Numbered from the stretch's first letter, positions 1 to 13,200 are shown. The stretch: 64,000 nucleotides of DNA from Lactifluus volemus (GCA_022376515.1 WTXI01000016.1:558001-622000); one strand, 5' to 3'. Notes: generated by a model not told the origin, from the sequence alone. Translations and numbers: made by a program.

Positions 1-1560
1 GCACCGAGGTAGATGGGAATACGTCACTACTCTTGACTTTGAGTGGGAGGTGTACACGGGAAAACGCGCATGGCGATGGTCATTTGTCGTCTATGTCATC
101 ACGAGGGCATTAGCCCTTATCGCCATCATTGTCAGCCTTGTGGGATTCAACGTTACAAGGGAATTTAATTGTAATGTACGTCCGCTGATCACATGTCGTT
201 GATGTTGTGCGGATACTCACCCGAACCCGTGCAGATTTGGTTTCGTACTGTGCTAGTATGAAGTGTTTCAGTTAACCCCCTTCAGCAACGAGGCTGATCG
301 ATTAATTTTTCCAGTTCGCAGGGTGGTCTGCAGCAGCTTTTTCCACGTTCCTTCTTTTGCTCCGAAGGTACGTCGCTCGCCATCTCATTTTCCTTGAATA
401 ACATGATCGTCGTCGATCAGCGTTGCAATATGGGGGCGGGACCTCAGGATCATAGCAATTAGTGGATTCTTCTGGACGGTCAACCTAATTGGGACAGCCT
501 ATGGTAGGCGCTTCCTAGTGACTCTTTTTCGTAGCCAAGAATCTGAACGTTTGGTCCCCAGCCTTAACAAGGGTTATTATTCTCCAAGTTTCTATAGATT
601 GTCTGCTCCATTAACGCTACGGGTTATTCAGGCTCACGCTAGATGGTCTCCACTATGAAGACTTGCCTTATCACTTCCACGGAAGATTCAAGTGGAGTAT
701 CACGATCAACTTCATTCAGGATTTTGTTTTGTTAGGGATCATGCTTCTCGGCGTGCTTCACAAACGCAACGCGACGCATCTATGGAATATGTTGTATTTC
801 CAAGGCTTGTTCTGGATCCTTACCGCTATCTTGACGGAGCTGCCGAATGTGGTATGTTATTCTTATTCTCAATGCTCACACCGGGCTGACCCATCCTTCG
901 TCTAGGTGTTGCCATTCAGGAACATCAACGGTGAGGAAATTTGGACATGCGTGAAATGTTATTGATTATGTCAAATCCCCGTCAATAGACGCTTGGAATC
1001 TGGTTAGTGGTTTTGGATACTTTTGTTTGCTGTCTGCTGAATTCTTTCCGAATGTAGATGTTCCAATATCCTCATCGTAAGTCTAGGTCGATCTCTTGCT
1101 GGCTCGACTCACTTCACGCTCTACCCGCTTTTCTAGTCACCCTTATGTTCGTTTTTCTTGTTTTCCCTCTTTGCTTCGAAATTCTCACGGACCTGGATAC
1201 AGGGTCATCGCATCATCCCGGGCTTATCGAGATATCTTCCAATATATCACAAGGTAAGGTTTCTGTTTTCATAATATCGGCGGTCTCATCATCAACTCCG
1301 GCAATAGCGATCAGGATTCGCATCCCTCACGTCGTGGGCGTAAGCCCCCACGCATGCACGTTACCCCACGAAATGGGGATGTGCAGGTCACGATAACGAA
1401 GACGATCGAGTTTGACGTAGAGCTTCATATTGGTGAAAGGGGCCCCCCCAAACAATTGAGAGGAGATGAAGAGAGTGTCTTGGAATCACGCGAACTTACT
1501 AAAGAGGAGCAACATATGCGGTCACTGGAACGTCAACTGAAGCACGATTTGGAGATCTAA
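1..1560 (+). CDS. Multi-pass membrane protein, Agaricomycete-expanded family (copy 1, 5' partial)
   Basis: The reading frame is open from the first base, so the start lies outside the window. The first exon gives RWEYVTTLDFEWEVYTGKR, a segment that opens many mushroom integral membrane proteins, followed by a hydrophobic helix and a conserved FNxTxxxNC loop. Further helices follow in exons around 310-500 (VAIWGRDLRII) and 690-850 (FVLLGIMLLGVLHKRN, LWNMLYFQGLFWILTAI). About seven helices are expected, a GPCR-like layout of unknown function. The hydrophilic tail around 1380-1557 contains VQVTITKTIEF, which is also found in the copy at 3.4-5.0 kb. At least six introns are needed. The tandem copy lies 1.8 kb downstream. 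The family match is from memory; no function should be inferred. Confidence 0.7.
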
Positions 1561-3398
1561 GGTGAAGACTTCATGGACTATTTCCCTTTAGGTGTTTCTG
1601 AGGTCGATCTCTGACATTTATCTTGTATCATGTACCTAACACTAGACATCACTCTGATAATCCGGGATTATCATTCGCCGCATCAGCGATTTTACGTTTG
1701 ATCCAAATTATGTATGATAACGTATCATTGTGTCGTTTGTGAGAGGAGAGGAGTATCAAGGGGTGAACCTGCCATCATGAACACATAACTGCTTGTTTGG
1801 TCCTATGGCTTCTAGAAGGCGTAACGCCTGTCTGTTTTGAAGGCATCTACAGGGTCATTTCGGGTGCAATTGAAGGTCACGAGCCCTGGTAGACCAGCGC
1901 AGCGCTGGCGTCCACTGAACTCATCAATATGCATCAATGCTTGGCGTAGCGCTCAGTGCCCTCTATCTATCCAATTGCTGTACTTCAACATATCGTATTT
2001 CTTCACACTGTATCAAAAGGTTGATATTAAGTGTACATCAATCATCGGCGCTCACGAAACGGGGACACATGGGTTTGAAGATGTGAAAGACTCGGAGGCA
2101 TAAGTCGAACGACGGTGGTGGAAAGTGATCGATTGTAGACCGATCAACACTAAAATACTAGGAATAGCAACAAAGGTGAAAGGAATATATGGGGGTGGGG
2201 TCCTGAGGTAAAATTAACAGGATCTGCATCACTCAAGACGAGGAAAAACGTGTTTTACTAAATCAGCATTTATATCCCGCAACATGTAGCTATGAGAACG
2301 ACCGAGGTCCCCGGGGGTACAGTATTGGATCAGGCGGTGGAGGGAGCGGTTGTGTAGGTAGCGTTCTTTTAAATTTAAAATATCCCAACTATGACAAAGA
2401 CACCGTCCCTGGGTGAAGGATTGGATGAGGCGGCAGAGGGTGGTAAAGTAATCGTAACGAGGGCTGGACGGAGAGTTGGCGGTGTGCGGGCATGTAGGTA
2501 TGTTGGACGGACGAATTTTATAACATTAGGTTAGGGTTTACTGTGCCGCGCCGAGTTCGCCGCGGTCCACGACGGTTGGTCCATGGGCGCTGGCACTTCC
2601 TCTACCACGACCCTGACACTAGCAAGTGCATCTTCAAGATATCACCTGAGGATAAACAACCTGCTCCATCTAGCTCTATTTGATACATCGCTTAAGCAAA
2701 AACAAAAACGACTCGCATGGCTCACTGGCAGAGTTTTTGAATCTGGTTTCATTGGGCATGTGCGTACTGCGAGCGCGTTGGTCACGGTGTGGGCTACATA
2801 CTCTGCTGGAGGACTGCACACGATCGAATTGTGGGATTACCCATAAACTCAACTGTACCCGGAACTAAAAAAAAAAAACAGTTTTCGGCGAAGCTGGCTC
2901 AGTTGCTACAGCCGCAGCTGCTCATGGGGTGTGATCGTCCGAGCTGTTGCCTCAACAAAAAATTCTGATTTCTTTTTGAATGCCGCTCGACGAGATAGTT
3001 GTTTTAATAGGTCCGAGTTCGAGAGCTCAGGGCTGTTAATATCGGTGCGAGCTTTCGGCATTCATTTGAGCAGCTGCGGCCAGGAGGGCCCACCCTACAG
3101 ATATCAGTCATAGTTCCCTAGGGCCCTGACGCTTCCCGGCCATCGTTTTTAAGTCCCTTGTGGACGTGTTCGGTTCCTTTCATAACTTTCCCTTCTTGCC
3201 ATCTCTTGATAGCAGTCTGCCATCGCAGCATCTTTCCAGGTCATGACTCCATCCGAATTGGTGCTGTTTGGTTTGTACCATGTCTATTTCCTTTCCACAG
3301 TTGTATAGGTTGAGACTTCCCTGGTCAGGCTACGTGGGAAAAGTGATGCACACTTTTGCGGGACTGTACATGTAAGTTTCCCTCCTACGTCGAGAGGA
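1561..3398. other. Intergenic region between tandem copies
   Basis: I see no convincing gene here. It holds the 3' flank of copy 1 with a palindrome at 1656-1672, an imperfect direct repeat of an ATTGGATnAGGCGG-type motif near 2324 and 2422, an A-run at 2867, and the probable 5' exon or leader of copy 2 between about 3243 and 3372. Confidence 0.4.
1656..1672. repeat. Palindrome GATAATCC-G-GGATTATC, 3' of copy 1
   Basis: A 17-base near-perfect palindrome lies about 95 bases after the stop codon of copy 1. A related palindrome lies at the same relative place after copy 2, so it was duplicated with the gene or is kept by function, for example in 3' end formation or as a GATA-type site. Confidence 0.5.
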
Positions 3399-4953
3399 AT
3401 GTCATGGGCTTACGTATGGGATAGATGGCAATATATTACTACTCTTGATTTCGAGTGGGAAGTGTACACGAAAGTGCGGCCCTGGCGGTGGTCATTTATC
3501 GCTTATTTCCTCGCACGCGTTCTGTCCCTTTTTGCCATGATTCTCAGCCTTGTGGATTTCAACATTACAAGGGAACATAATTGTCAAGTATGTCTATTGA
3601 TCGTGTGCTGTTAAAGTCATACTCACCCTCCCTGTACAGGCTTGGTCGCGTACGTTGCTGGTACGAATTGTTTACCTCCCCTTCTTAGCCAAGGCTGACC
3701 AATCTCCTTCCCAGGCCTTTGGGTGGTTGGGAGGAGTTTCTTCCTCGTTTATTATTTTTCTCCGAGCGTAAGCTATTTACTATCGCTTTTTTATGTGACG
3801 AGGTCCTCAGTGTCCATCAGAGTTGCAATATGGGGACGGGACATTAGGGTCATTGCATCTACTGGGACTTTGTGGCTGGCCCATCTGGGTGCGGCGCTCA
3901 CTGGTATGCACCTCCCAGAGTCTCGTTTTCACGGTTGAGTCTGATCCCTTGATTACCAGCTATAACAAAGGTTGTCTTTTCCAGGCTCCTGTACATATAG
4001 TACCACTTCAGTTAACGCTACGAGCCACACAGAGTCACAATCGTTGGGACCCTTCTTTACACGGTTGCGCTGTTACTCGCACTACAGATTTTAGGTGGAG
4101 TCTTTTGATCAAGTTCGTTGCGGATTTGATTATGTTGGGAATTATGATTTTGGGCGTGCTTCACAAGCGCAATGCAACATATCTGTGGAACATGCTGTAT
4201 TTCCAGGGCCTGTTCTGGATTCTCACTGCTATCATGACGGATTTGCCAAATGTGGTATGGTGCTATTGTTCCAATGCTGTTAGTTTTCCCGGTTCAACTC
4301 ATCCTTCATTATCTAGGTATTGAGTTTCAAGAACATCAACGGTGAGTAGATTTGGAAATGCTTGGAATACCGTTACTGGTAACCAATGTCGAATTCCGTC
4401 AACAGATGCTTGGAATGTTGTTAGTTGTTTTAAATTCTTTTGTCTATTACTCATTGAGAGCGTCCTCTATGTAGATGTTTCAATATCCTCAGTGTAGGTC
4501 CAGGTCAAACTTTCATTAGCCCCGACTAACTTGACGTTCTTCCGGGCAGTCACTCTCATGTATGCTCATGTTATTTCACTGTTCCTCGGAAAACTTATAC
4601 TATGGACACAGGGTTATCGCATCATCCCAGGCCTATCGGGAACTCTTCCAATATATCACAAGGTATGACACCCGCTTGTTGATTTTGTAACCCTAGTAAC
4701 AGCGTTAATCCCTGTGGACAGTGAACATAATAGTGGGCATAAGCCTCGAAAGATGAACCGATTTTCGCGGGATGGACAGGGCGTACAAGTCACGATAACC
4801 AAGACGATCGAGTTCGGTGTGGAGTATCGTCCCAGTGGAGTGGTTCCCGCAAGAACGGGAGATGAAGAGAGTGGGTCCGAATTTTCAAATGGGGGAAAGA
4901 TCTGCCATGAATTAGAGCTCCAGATGAGGCGGGATCTAGATATCTTGTATTAG
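3399..4953 (+). CDS. Multi-pass membrane protein, Agaricomycete-expanded family (copy 2)
   Basis: Tandem paralogue of the gene at the left edge. WDRWQYITTLDFEWEVYTK is followed by a helix and FNITREHNC. Later exons give VAIWGRDIRVIA, then FVADLIMLGIMILGVLHKRN and LWNMLYFQGLFWILTAI, then VLSFKNIN. Each aligns with copy 1 exon by exon, with the same intron positions as far as can be judged. The C-terminal tail again carries VQVTITKTIEF and ends in a charged stretch at 4953. The ATG at 3399 opens the first aligned exon, but a short upstream exon between 3243 and 3372 is possible. Product: putative integral membrane protein of unknown ligand and function. Confidence 0.7.
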
Positions 4954-4956
4954 GAA

Positions 4957-6117
4957 GGGATCGCTGAAAACTTTGTTCAAGGCTAATGACGAAGGCTGTG
5001 TGGCTCGACTAACACCCCGATAATCGGGAATTATCATTTACTTCTCCGAGTCGATCCCCCTCCCACGTTTTAATAATGAAAATTGTATCACCATATTGTC
5101 GTGGCGTGTCATGTAATGCGATAACCCTGCCATCAACGAGCAGTTGAAAAGATAACTTGAACGTCGTACGTCTTACGCTGCTACCGATGCATTTTTGGCA
5201 CTGACAAAACAACGATGTTGCACTGTCCACTTTGGGATAATTTAGGGCGGCGTTAAGGCCGATATGCTTCATGCCGGCGTCAACCATCATCTAGGAATGT
5301 GGAGTGCAGTGACAATCCTACTATAAAAGAAAAATATTGTTTCCTGCGAGGGAAATCATTTTTCATAGTAAGTATGCCATCCCTCTCGGTCTACCCATCG
5401 GTCATAGTCATTCCCTGCTCACTTAGTAGGATGCCTCTGTATGTCAATAACCGTCTGTTGTATGAAATGAAACCGTCCTGTGGCATCGTTCACTACCAGC
5501 GCCATGTTGGCGGAAAGCTATAGGGTGCACCGGGCCGGCAATGGAAATATGGAAATTACGGCAAGTTGACACCAAAAAGGGGCACAAGGGTATTTTAGAG
5601 CCCATCGTTCCAAACTGTTCAGGAAAGTAAGTCCCATGCGAGGACACTGGCAGACGTCGAAATAAAAGCAACGAGGAGCTGAGATGCACGTAAATCGAAC
5701 ATCAGGCGCACGATGGCCAAGTTTACACGACAGCGAGCGCAACTAATCATGATAGGATACAGAAGCTACACTTGTAAAACTCGGAGTCGGGGCTGGCCAG
5801 TGACGTCTTCAGCGGAGCACAACCCCAAAGCCTAGCACCACCAAATACAGCTTCTCCCACACAGGCCAATAGCTCTCTTCCATCTTGCTAAGTGCATTCT
5901 AGTCCGAGTCATGACCAAGCTGATATAGTCACTCTTGCACGTCGAACGTTTAAGATTTCCGCCACACTTAAGTCTTGCGGTACCGCTTTGCGGCTAGAGG
6001 GCTGTTTAGGTTGAAATCACGATAAGCATGCGCATGATGAAAAACGTAGTTTAGTGTACAGTAGAGTAATCAGTACAAGGGGCCAGAGAAGGTCCGATAG
6101 GGGAGTCATAGGCACAA
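4957..6117. other. Intergenic region, no supported gene
   Basis: Contains the 3' flank of copy 2 with its palindrome at 5019-5035. Several ORFs of 74-93 codons occur on both strands, but none shows family motifs, membrane patterning or splice logic. Confidence 0.4.
5019..5035. repeat. Palindrome GATAAT-CGGGA-ATTATC, 3' of copy 2
   Basis: Placed about 65 bases after the stop codon of copy 2 and clearly related to the palindrome at 1656-1672. The outer arms GATAAT/ATTATC are kept while the centre differs. Confidence 0.5.
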
Positions 6118-6808
<691 letters not shown>

Positions 6809-6988
6809 GATTGTTCACAGAGATGCACTTTTTACAAAGGGTATAGCAATGAGGCTGTAGAGGTAGCAGAGCAAGAGCAACACGCATTCGAAACCAACGC
6901 GTCGAAACTTATATAACCCCTACCCACGTGATCTCACGTTGACCCTATTTGTCGTGTAACTTTTAGTGGCTTTCCAGAATGAGTCGCC
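6809..6988. promoter_or_regulatory. Bidirectional promoter H2A / ATP10
   Basis: Only 180 bases separate the two start codons. Read toward H2A there is a TATA-like TATATAAG at 6915-6908. An ACGCGT (MluI cell-cycle box type) lies at 6897-6902 and a CACGTG at about 6924-6929. ACGCGT sites bind MBF-type G1/S regulators in fungi; S-phase control of H2A is an inference. Confidence 0.5.
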
Positions 6989-8073
6989 ATGCAATGCTCC
7001 GTTACTCGCTTCTGCAAATCAAGTCGAACAGCTTATCGCGTGTCGCCGAGGTGGTACAGCATTCAAACACCAGATAACGTAGACGTGACCCAGGTTACGA
7101 AAACTGAAAGTACCTCAGATGATACACCTGCAATTCCCCCTCTCCGAAGGCCGCTTGGCGTTTTGGAAGTCCCAACAACAAAAACTAAGACACTTTCAGA
7201 AAGGAGTGCAGACTTTCTGAACCAGGAGAAGCAACTCGAGAAGCGGCGTCATTTGTAGGTTGCCATTTCTACCCAGAGTAGCGCTGATTGTCTTATGCTG
7301 CCATAGAGTCAAGGAAGCATCGACTGGGTACTTCTACGACCTCCACATGACCCGCGTGCATGGAGGGAAAACTTGGATGGCACCTAAAGTTCTCATTCGG
7401 GAAGACGTGCGTTCACTACAACTGCGCCGACTGTATAAAGAATGAATATACTTGTCTGATAGAAAGCACTCTATTTTCCTAACATCGCCGGCTATCGTCT
7501 AGATAATGGCACCAAGGGGACTACCACACAAATGTGTGCTGGTAAGGTGTCTGTAATAGCTATGTTATCAACGAGAATGTCCGAGGTGTGTTGTTGTACT
7601 CCGTCATCCTGACACAAATTGACATTCGACATAACTCGAGATACATGCAACCTCTTACACAAAATCCCTCAACGACTTATATAAAAGACACCCGGTGTAT
7701 CAATATATCCAGATAAATTTACAAGAGAACATTCTCAAGTCCATCCTGGTCAAGATCTTTCTTTCGTCTCTGCGTTCCAAAGTTCCACGATATCAACGTG
7801 AGCGATACCTGGTTTCTCGACAGAACATGGTCCGTACTTCATATAAATTGGTTGACTATATCATTCACATCATACATGGGTACGTAGGAGTACATGCGGG
7901 AACCGCTCGGAATGACCAACAGTCGCATCGGCTACCTTTACCTTGTGGACGAAAATCTGAAAGTCAGGTGGGCAGCCTGTGCAGATGCTAAGGAGGAGGA
8001 GGAAGAAGCCCTCATTCGATGCACCGGCGTTTTACTCGAACGTCATACAACCCAGACGCCTCCACCGTCATGA
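6989..8073 (+). CDS. ATP10: Mitochondrial F1Fo-ATP synthase assembly factor ATP10
   Basis: ATP10 acts at the inner mitochondrial membrane in assembly of the Fo sector of ATP synthase. Exons 6989-7254, 7307-7406, 7463-7585, 7641-7829 and 7888-8073 join in frame to 287 residues. Landmarks in order are RPLGVLEVPTTKTKT, the basic KEASTGYFYDLHMTRVHGGK, WMAPKVLIRED, KALYFPNIAG, GKVSVIAMLSTRMSE, QINLQENILKSILVKIFLSS and YLVDENLKVRWAACADA. The first roughly 30 residues are Arg/Ser rich (RFCKSSRTAYRVSPRWYS), as in a mitochondrial presequence. The fourth intron begins GTCCGT, an unusual donor, but the frame and the family pattern require it. Divergent from H2A. Confidence 0.9.
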
Positions 8074-8142
8074 TAGTAGCATGAAATAATTCACTGCGTA
8101 ACATGAACAAACGCGGATCAACGCCAACTGGCTCGTTTAATT

Positions 8143-10149
8143 TTATCCTACTTCATATGACACCCTGCCATCTCCACCTCCAGAATCTGTTGATATGGTA
8201 GCAAACAAAGTCATCAATCCTGGCGGTGATGTCCTTTCGGCACACAAGCCCAAAGCACAATGAGCAGTCCCATCATCGACAACAGTCTTTTCCATCCTAT
8301 GAGCACACATCAAAGAGGTCAACTCAAATGGGAAGCTCACAGAGGTTGCAGACTTTTGATCCCGGTCCTACTTGCGATTGCGCCAGTCATAAATGGCAAT
8401 ACCGCGGAACCAGTTTGCCCGAATCCCGCGATCCACCCAATGCAACATGTGAGTATCCAGCGTGGGAGAATGCGACCCGATTCGTTCATGACGATAGGGT
8501 ATATTGGACCAAGCAAAACGCCAACGAGTGAAACGGCAACTGCATCACCGATAATGGAAGGAACGAGCCAGACTACGAGTTCAAGACTAGGCATAGGTGT
8601 ATTAGCTAGCGAAGCGCACTCATATATGAATGCAAACATGATAGCGAGGAGGACATAGATGAATATCGCGAGGCGCTCGCCGACCTGAAGGGGCACGATT
8701 CTCAGTGGCTCGGGTACAGGGAACTGCTAAGCTACCTTTTCATTCACCCACAAAAGTGCGACTCGACCTGCAGTCAGGCCTCGGTGTGGCTTTAAACTCA
8801 CGATTGCATTAACGTCACATCATGACAAGCTTACCACCAAAGAATCCGGCTGATATGTACCCGGCCGATGACCCGCCGTGGCGAACGTGAATGATGTAGG
8901 TGACGATCCAACCTGTGATGCGAACTGTGTCGGCATGGAGGACGCGGCGGTGCCAGCGACGTACCACCGATTGTGACCTCAACGCCGACATAAACTAGAA
9001 TGAAAAATGAGAGCAGGTGAAGCGCCTTTAGTCTAAACATTTCCTTGTATTTGCTATTGCTATTCCCTTCCTTCTCTTCGGCGACTTGGCCAATCTGGGC
9101 GAGACATTCTGAATTGCGACAATAAACGAAATCGGACAGTATTAAATGGGGAGAGAATATTCAACTCACCGTCCTGAGTCTTGAACTTGAAAACGCATAT
9201 AAGCAACGATGTGCTCAGCGTCGCGACCGCAAGGGAAATGATATAATGAAAAGACCATCTGCTACGCTGCGCAAACTGTGTTGCCACGAGAGGAGCTGCC
9301 AATGCTCCGGCACCTAAACATCCAGCCAGTAAGGTAAGTCACCAAGACGCTGGATGAGACTCGCTTTACCATAAGCAGCATGCAGAATTCCCATCTTCGC
9401 TGCGGCATTATCTTTGTAGCTAGCAACAAAGCCATTAGCCTGTGCATCCCCTAATGATGCACCAAACCCGTTGATAGCATAGGCTACAACAAAAAGCGGG
9501 AAGGGCGGTGCAGATGCCTGGATGCTAAAGGCAACCATCTGTGTGGCTGATCCGAGAGCGATAATCTACAAGGCTGTGGTGAGGCTCTATCCATCGCCAT
9601 CGGAGTTCATGACGATCACGAACTTTTCCAAAGCCCAGTTTATCGTTTAAGAATACATTTGAAGTGGAACCAATGACAAATCCCTGCCGAATCCCGGTTA
9701 AGGGCCATAGTGTCTCAGAAGGAAACCATTTATGGCGCACAATACAATTCGCTATGAATATGATGGAGACAACAGCAAAGCCAACCTAACAAGATGTTTG
9801 CTCAATATGTGCAGCTTGACTGACGTGAAGATGGTACATGATAGTAACTTTGGATTCTAGGAAGGAGGGGACCGGTAGAACTGTCACTCCATCCAAGAAG
9901 GGAAAGAGACCAGCAGAGCGAAAAGAATTGAATTCTTGCTCGAAAAGTAAACGAGTTACTTGTTTCTGAACTTGAAACTTGGACTTCTTTATTATCCCGC
10001 GACTGTGGCGCAGTTTTCACCTCCGCGAGCTCGATATTCTCAGAATGAGTAGCCCCATGCACAGAAAGTGTGGAACGTCCGTATAAATGCGGTAATGCAC
10101 TAGTCGCTGAGATACCAAGAGCTGGAGAAGAACCGTTATCAGACATCAT
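8143..10149 (-). CDS. MFS transporter (fungal general-substrate type)
   Basis: Major facilitator superfamily permease. After a hydrophilic N-terminus the first helices read RIQFFSLCWSLSLLGWSD and STGPLLPRIQSYYHV, then VGFAVVSIIFIANCI. Later segments include LNDKLGFGK (the loop 2-3 signature region), AYAINGFGASLGDAQANGF, APLVATQFAQRSRWSFHY and, near the end, PSIIGDAVAVSLVGVLLGPIY and GAIASRTGIKSLQP. The pattern matches the basidiomycete MFS group related to yeast BSC6. I chose the ATG at 10149 (MMSDNGSS); an ATG near 10239 is also open. The last exon is uncertain. Standard splicing ends at 8143, but another frame gives a better final helix ending at 8214. The substrate is unknown. Confidence 0.85.
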
Positions 10150-10265
10150 GGGGAAAAAAAAAAGGTTGGTCCTAACCTCAGTTGAGGGTTTAAGCACCGT
10201 GGGAGGACGACGTGTAATGGGTTTAATGCAGTGCATCATTCTCCTCCCTTCCACCTTTTAACTCC

Positions 10266-13200
10266 ATGGCAGACCCCAATCAACAACTTCCCCCAGGATG
10301 GACAGCCGAATGGTAGGTTTAAATTTTATGTATCCTTTCGTCTTCTCACTATCTATGTCATATTAGGGAACCTGATAACCAGCGTTATCTTTTTGTTGGT
10401 GCGTCTATAAACACGTATTGTCACCATTTATCTAAATCATGGTGTTATCTCAGAGACTGCCACTGGGCGTGCCCAATGGGAGCATCCGGGAACAGGTGCT
10501 GTACCTGAGCCAGCCGCTCCCACAGGTTCCCCTCCGCCGACACAACCAGGGCACACTGCGAAACGCCGCCAGTATGCTCCTGGACAAACACAGGCCTACT
10601 ATGGAGGCGCCGACGCTGTGGCTGCGCCTGCTTATGGTGCCCCTGGGGCACAGCCTGCAAATATGAGTGGCGGACAGCTCTTTACTCCCGGACTCGCTAC
10701 AGAGAACCAACAGCCCCAACAGACAACTGGCCCTTCATACTATGGCCAACAGCAGAGGGAGCCTGAATACATAAATGCGCCTGGTTATGGCCAACCCCCC
10801 GTAGCTGGCTACGATGCAGGTGGCGTTGGTCAACTGGCGGATCAGTTTGGCCAAATGGGCGTCAATAGTGGCCAGAAACCTTTCCAGATCTATACCACCA
10901 ATCTGCTCACTTCGCCTCCTGACCCGCGGGATCTTGAATTACCACCCCCGCAAATCCGGCTGCCTCCCGGTGCATGCTTGACCAACTCTCCTCTCGCAAA
11001 TGCACATCATTCGTACCAGCGGTGTACTGTCAACGCCATCCCCAATTCTGGTTCTATTGTCGGCAAATCAAAAATTCCGTTGGCTCTCGTCATCACGCCA
11101 TACCGTTCTGTCAAAGAAGCCGAGGAGAGTGTTCCCGTTGTAACAGATACTATCATTGCCCGCTGTAGGCGATGCCGAACGTATATCAATCCTTATGTAC
11201 AATTCATTGACGGAGGAAATCGGTGCGTTCGTTCAACCCTTCTTCATACCGCGAGACGATAATTCTCTGTTAGTTGGCGCTGTTGTATGTGCGGCATGTC
11301 AAACGAAGTCCCACAGCTATTCGACTGGGATCAGACTCGGAACCAGCCTGGGGATCGCTGGGCCCGGGCTGAGCTGAACCACGCTGTCGTTGAGTTCGTC
11401 GCACCGACAGAATACATGGTCCGCCCCCCACAACCGGCTGTCTATATCTTCCTCATCGACGTGAGCCACAATGCTATTCAATCCGGTATGTCCCCTGGCG
11501 GTTTGTTTCTGTAATACTAACATAAATGAAGGTATGGTGGCTACTGCTACCCGAACCATCCTCGAGAACCTGGGTCGACTGCCCAATGAAGATCAACGCA
11601 CTAAGATTGCCATCATTGCCTACGATACCTCTGTCTACTTCTTTTCGATGTCGGTGAGTTGTTTGGTGTCCTGCGCATACCAGAGCCGTAACGGCATGTA
11701 GGCCGAGTCACCAGATTGCGTTATGCTCGTTATGTCCGATGTAGACGATGTGTTCCTGCCGAAACCCAATGATTTGCTCGTAAATCTTTCTGAATGCAGA
11801 ACAGCAGTGGAGTCACTTCTTGGCCGGCTCAACGACATGTTCGCCGACAACCACACGATCGGTAGCGCACTGGGTCCCGCGCTGCAATCTGGTTTCAAGT
11901 TAATCGTATGTTTCCTTGTTGGTTCGGCATATAGCTAGAGTTCATTATGTTCCATCAGAACCCTATTGGCGGCAAACTTGTCGTTTTGTCCTCCAGTCTA
12001 CCGAGCATCGGAGCAGGCGCTCTCAAGAACAGGGAGGATCCCAAGATATTGGGCACTCCAAAGGTGGGTAAATGTCTGCTCGCTTGAAAATGATGCTCAT
12101 CCCCCGCACAGGAATCAGGTCTCCTACAGACAGCTTCTCCGTTCTACAAGTCCTTTGCCATTGAGTGCTCTCGCGCTCAGGTTTCGGTCGATATGTTCTT
12201 GTTCAGCGCAGCCTATCAGGACGTTGCCACACTAGGTATTGTTTTTTTTTTTTTTTTTTCGCTTTTGACCTTGTCGACTGACATACAGCTTAGCTTGCCT
12301 TCCTCATTACACCTCTGGGCAGACGTACTTTTATCCTGCCTTCAATGCAGCACGCTCTGAGGATGCGGTCAAGTTCGCTCATGAATTTGGCCAGGTCCTG
12401 GCCATGCCTATCATGCTTGAAGCGGTTATGCGTGTGCGTGCGACGCGTGGAATTCGAATGTCTTCATTCCATGGGAACTTCTTTGTACGATCGACCGACC
12501 TGCTTGCGATGCCAGCCGTGCCACAGGACACGTCGTATGCAATTGAGCTCCAGATTGAAGAAACAATCACTACGCCGTTTGTCGTCTTCCAGACCGCCAT
12601 TTTGCATACAACCTGCTACGGTGCGTGCATCCTTTTTTTTTTTTGTGCAAATGGTTGATCATCCATCAATAGGCGAACGTCGCATTCGCGTGATCACCAC
12701 AGCATACCCCGTAACATCGAACCTATCTGAAGTATTTGCATCTGGGGACCAGGTAGCCATTGCCACACTGCTCGCGAACAAGGCCGTAGAACGCACGATT
12801 ACACATAAGCTCGAAGATGCCCGTGATGCTGTCCAGAACAAGCTCGTCGAGATTTTGCAGGCGTACAAGACGAGCATGACTGCCGCTGGTGCAGGCGCAA
12901 GTGCCCAGTTGGCTATCTGTGAAAATATGAGAATGCTTCCGGTGCTAGTATTAGGTCTGCTGAAGAACGTTGGTATCCGGCAAAGCGCACAGATACCGCC
13001 AGATTTGAGAGCATACGCTCAGGCATTGCTCACGTCATTACCATCTCAACTCCTGATTCCTTACATCCACCCTACGTTCTACTCATTACACAATATGCCA
13101 CCAGAGGTAATATCCTTTCAGAGATTGGTGCTAGCGTACTCACATCTTGCAGGCTGGGGCCATTGGCGAACATGGCGTCATCATGCCACCACCGCTACCT

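Noticed and set aside
2526..2541. Telomere-like TTAGGTTAGGG
   Set aside because: Fewer than two repeat units, as expected by chance; no further telomeric repeats nearby.
5009..5290. 93-codon minus-strand ORF with CQCQKC
   Set aside because: The cysteine cluster is isolated and does not fit a zinc-binding family; the ORF overlaps the conserved 3' palindrome of copy 2.
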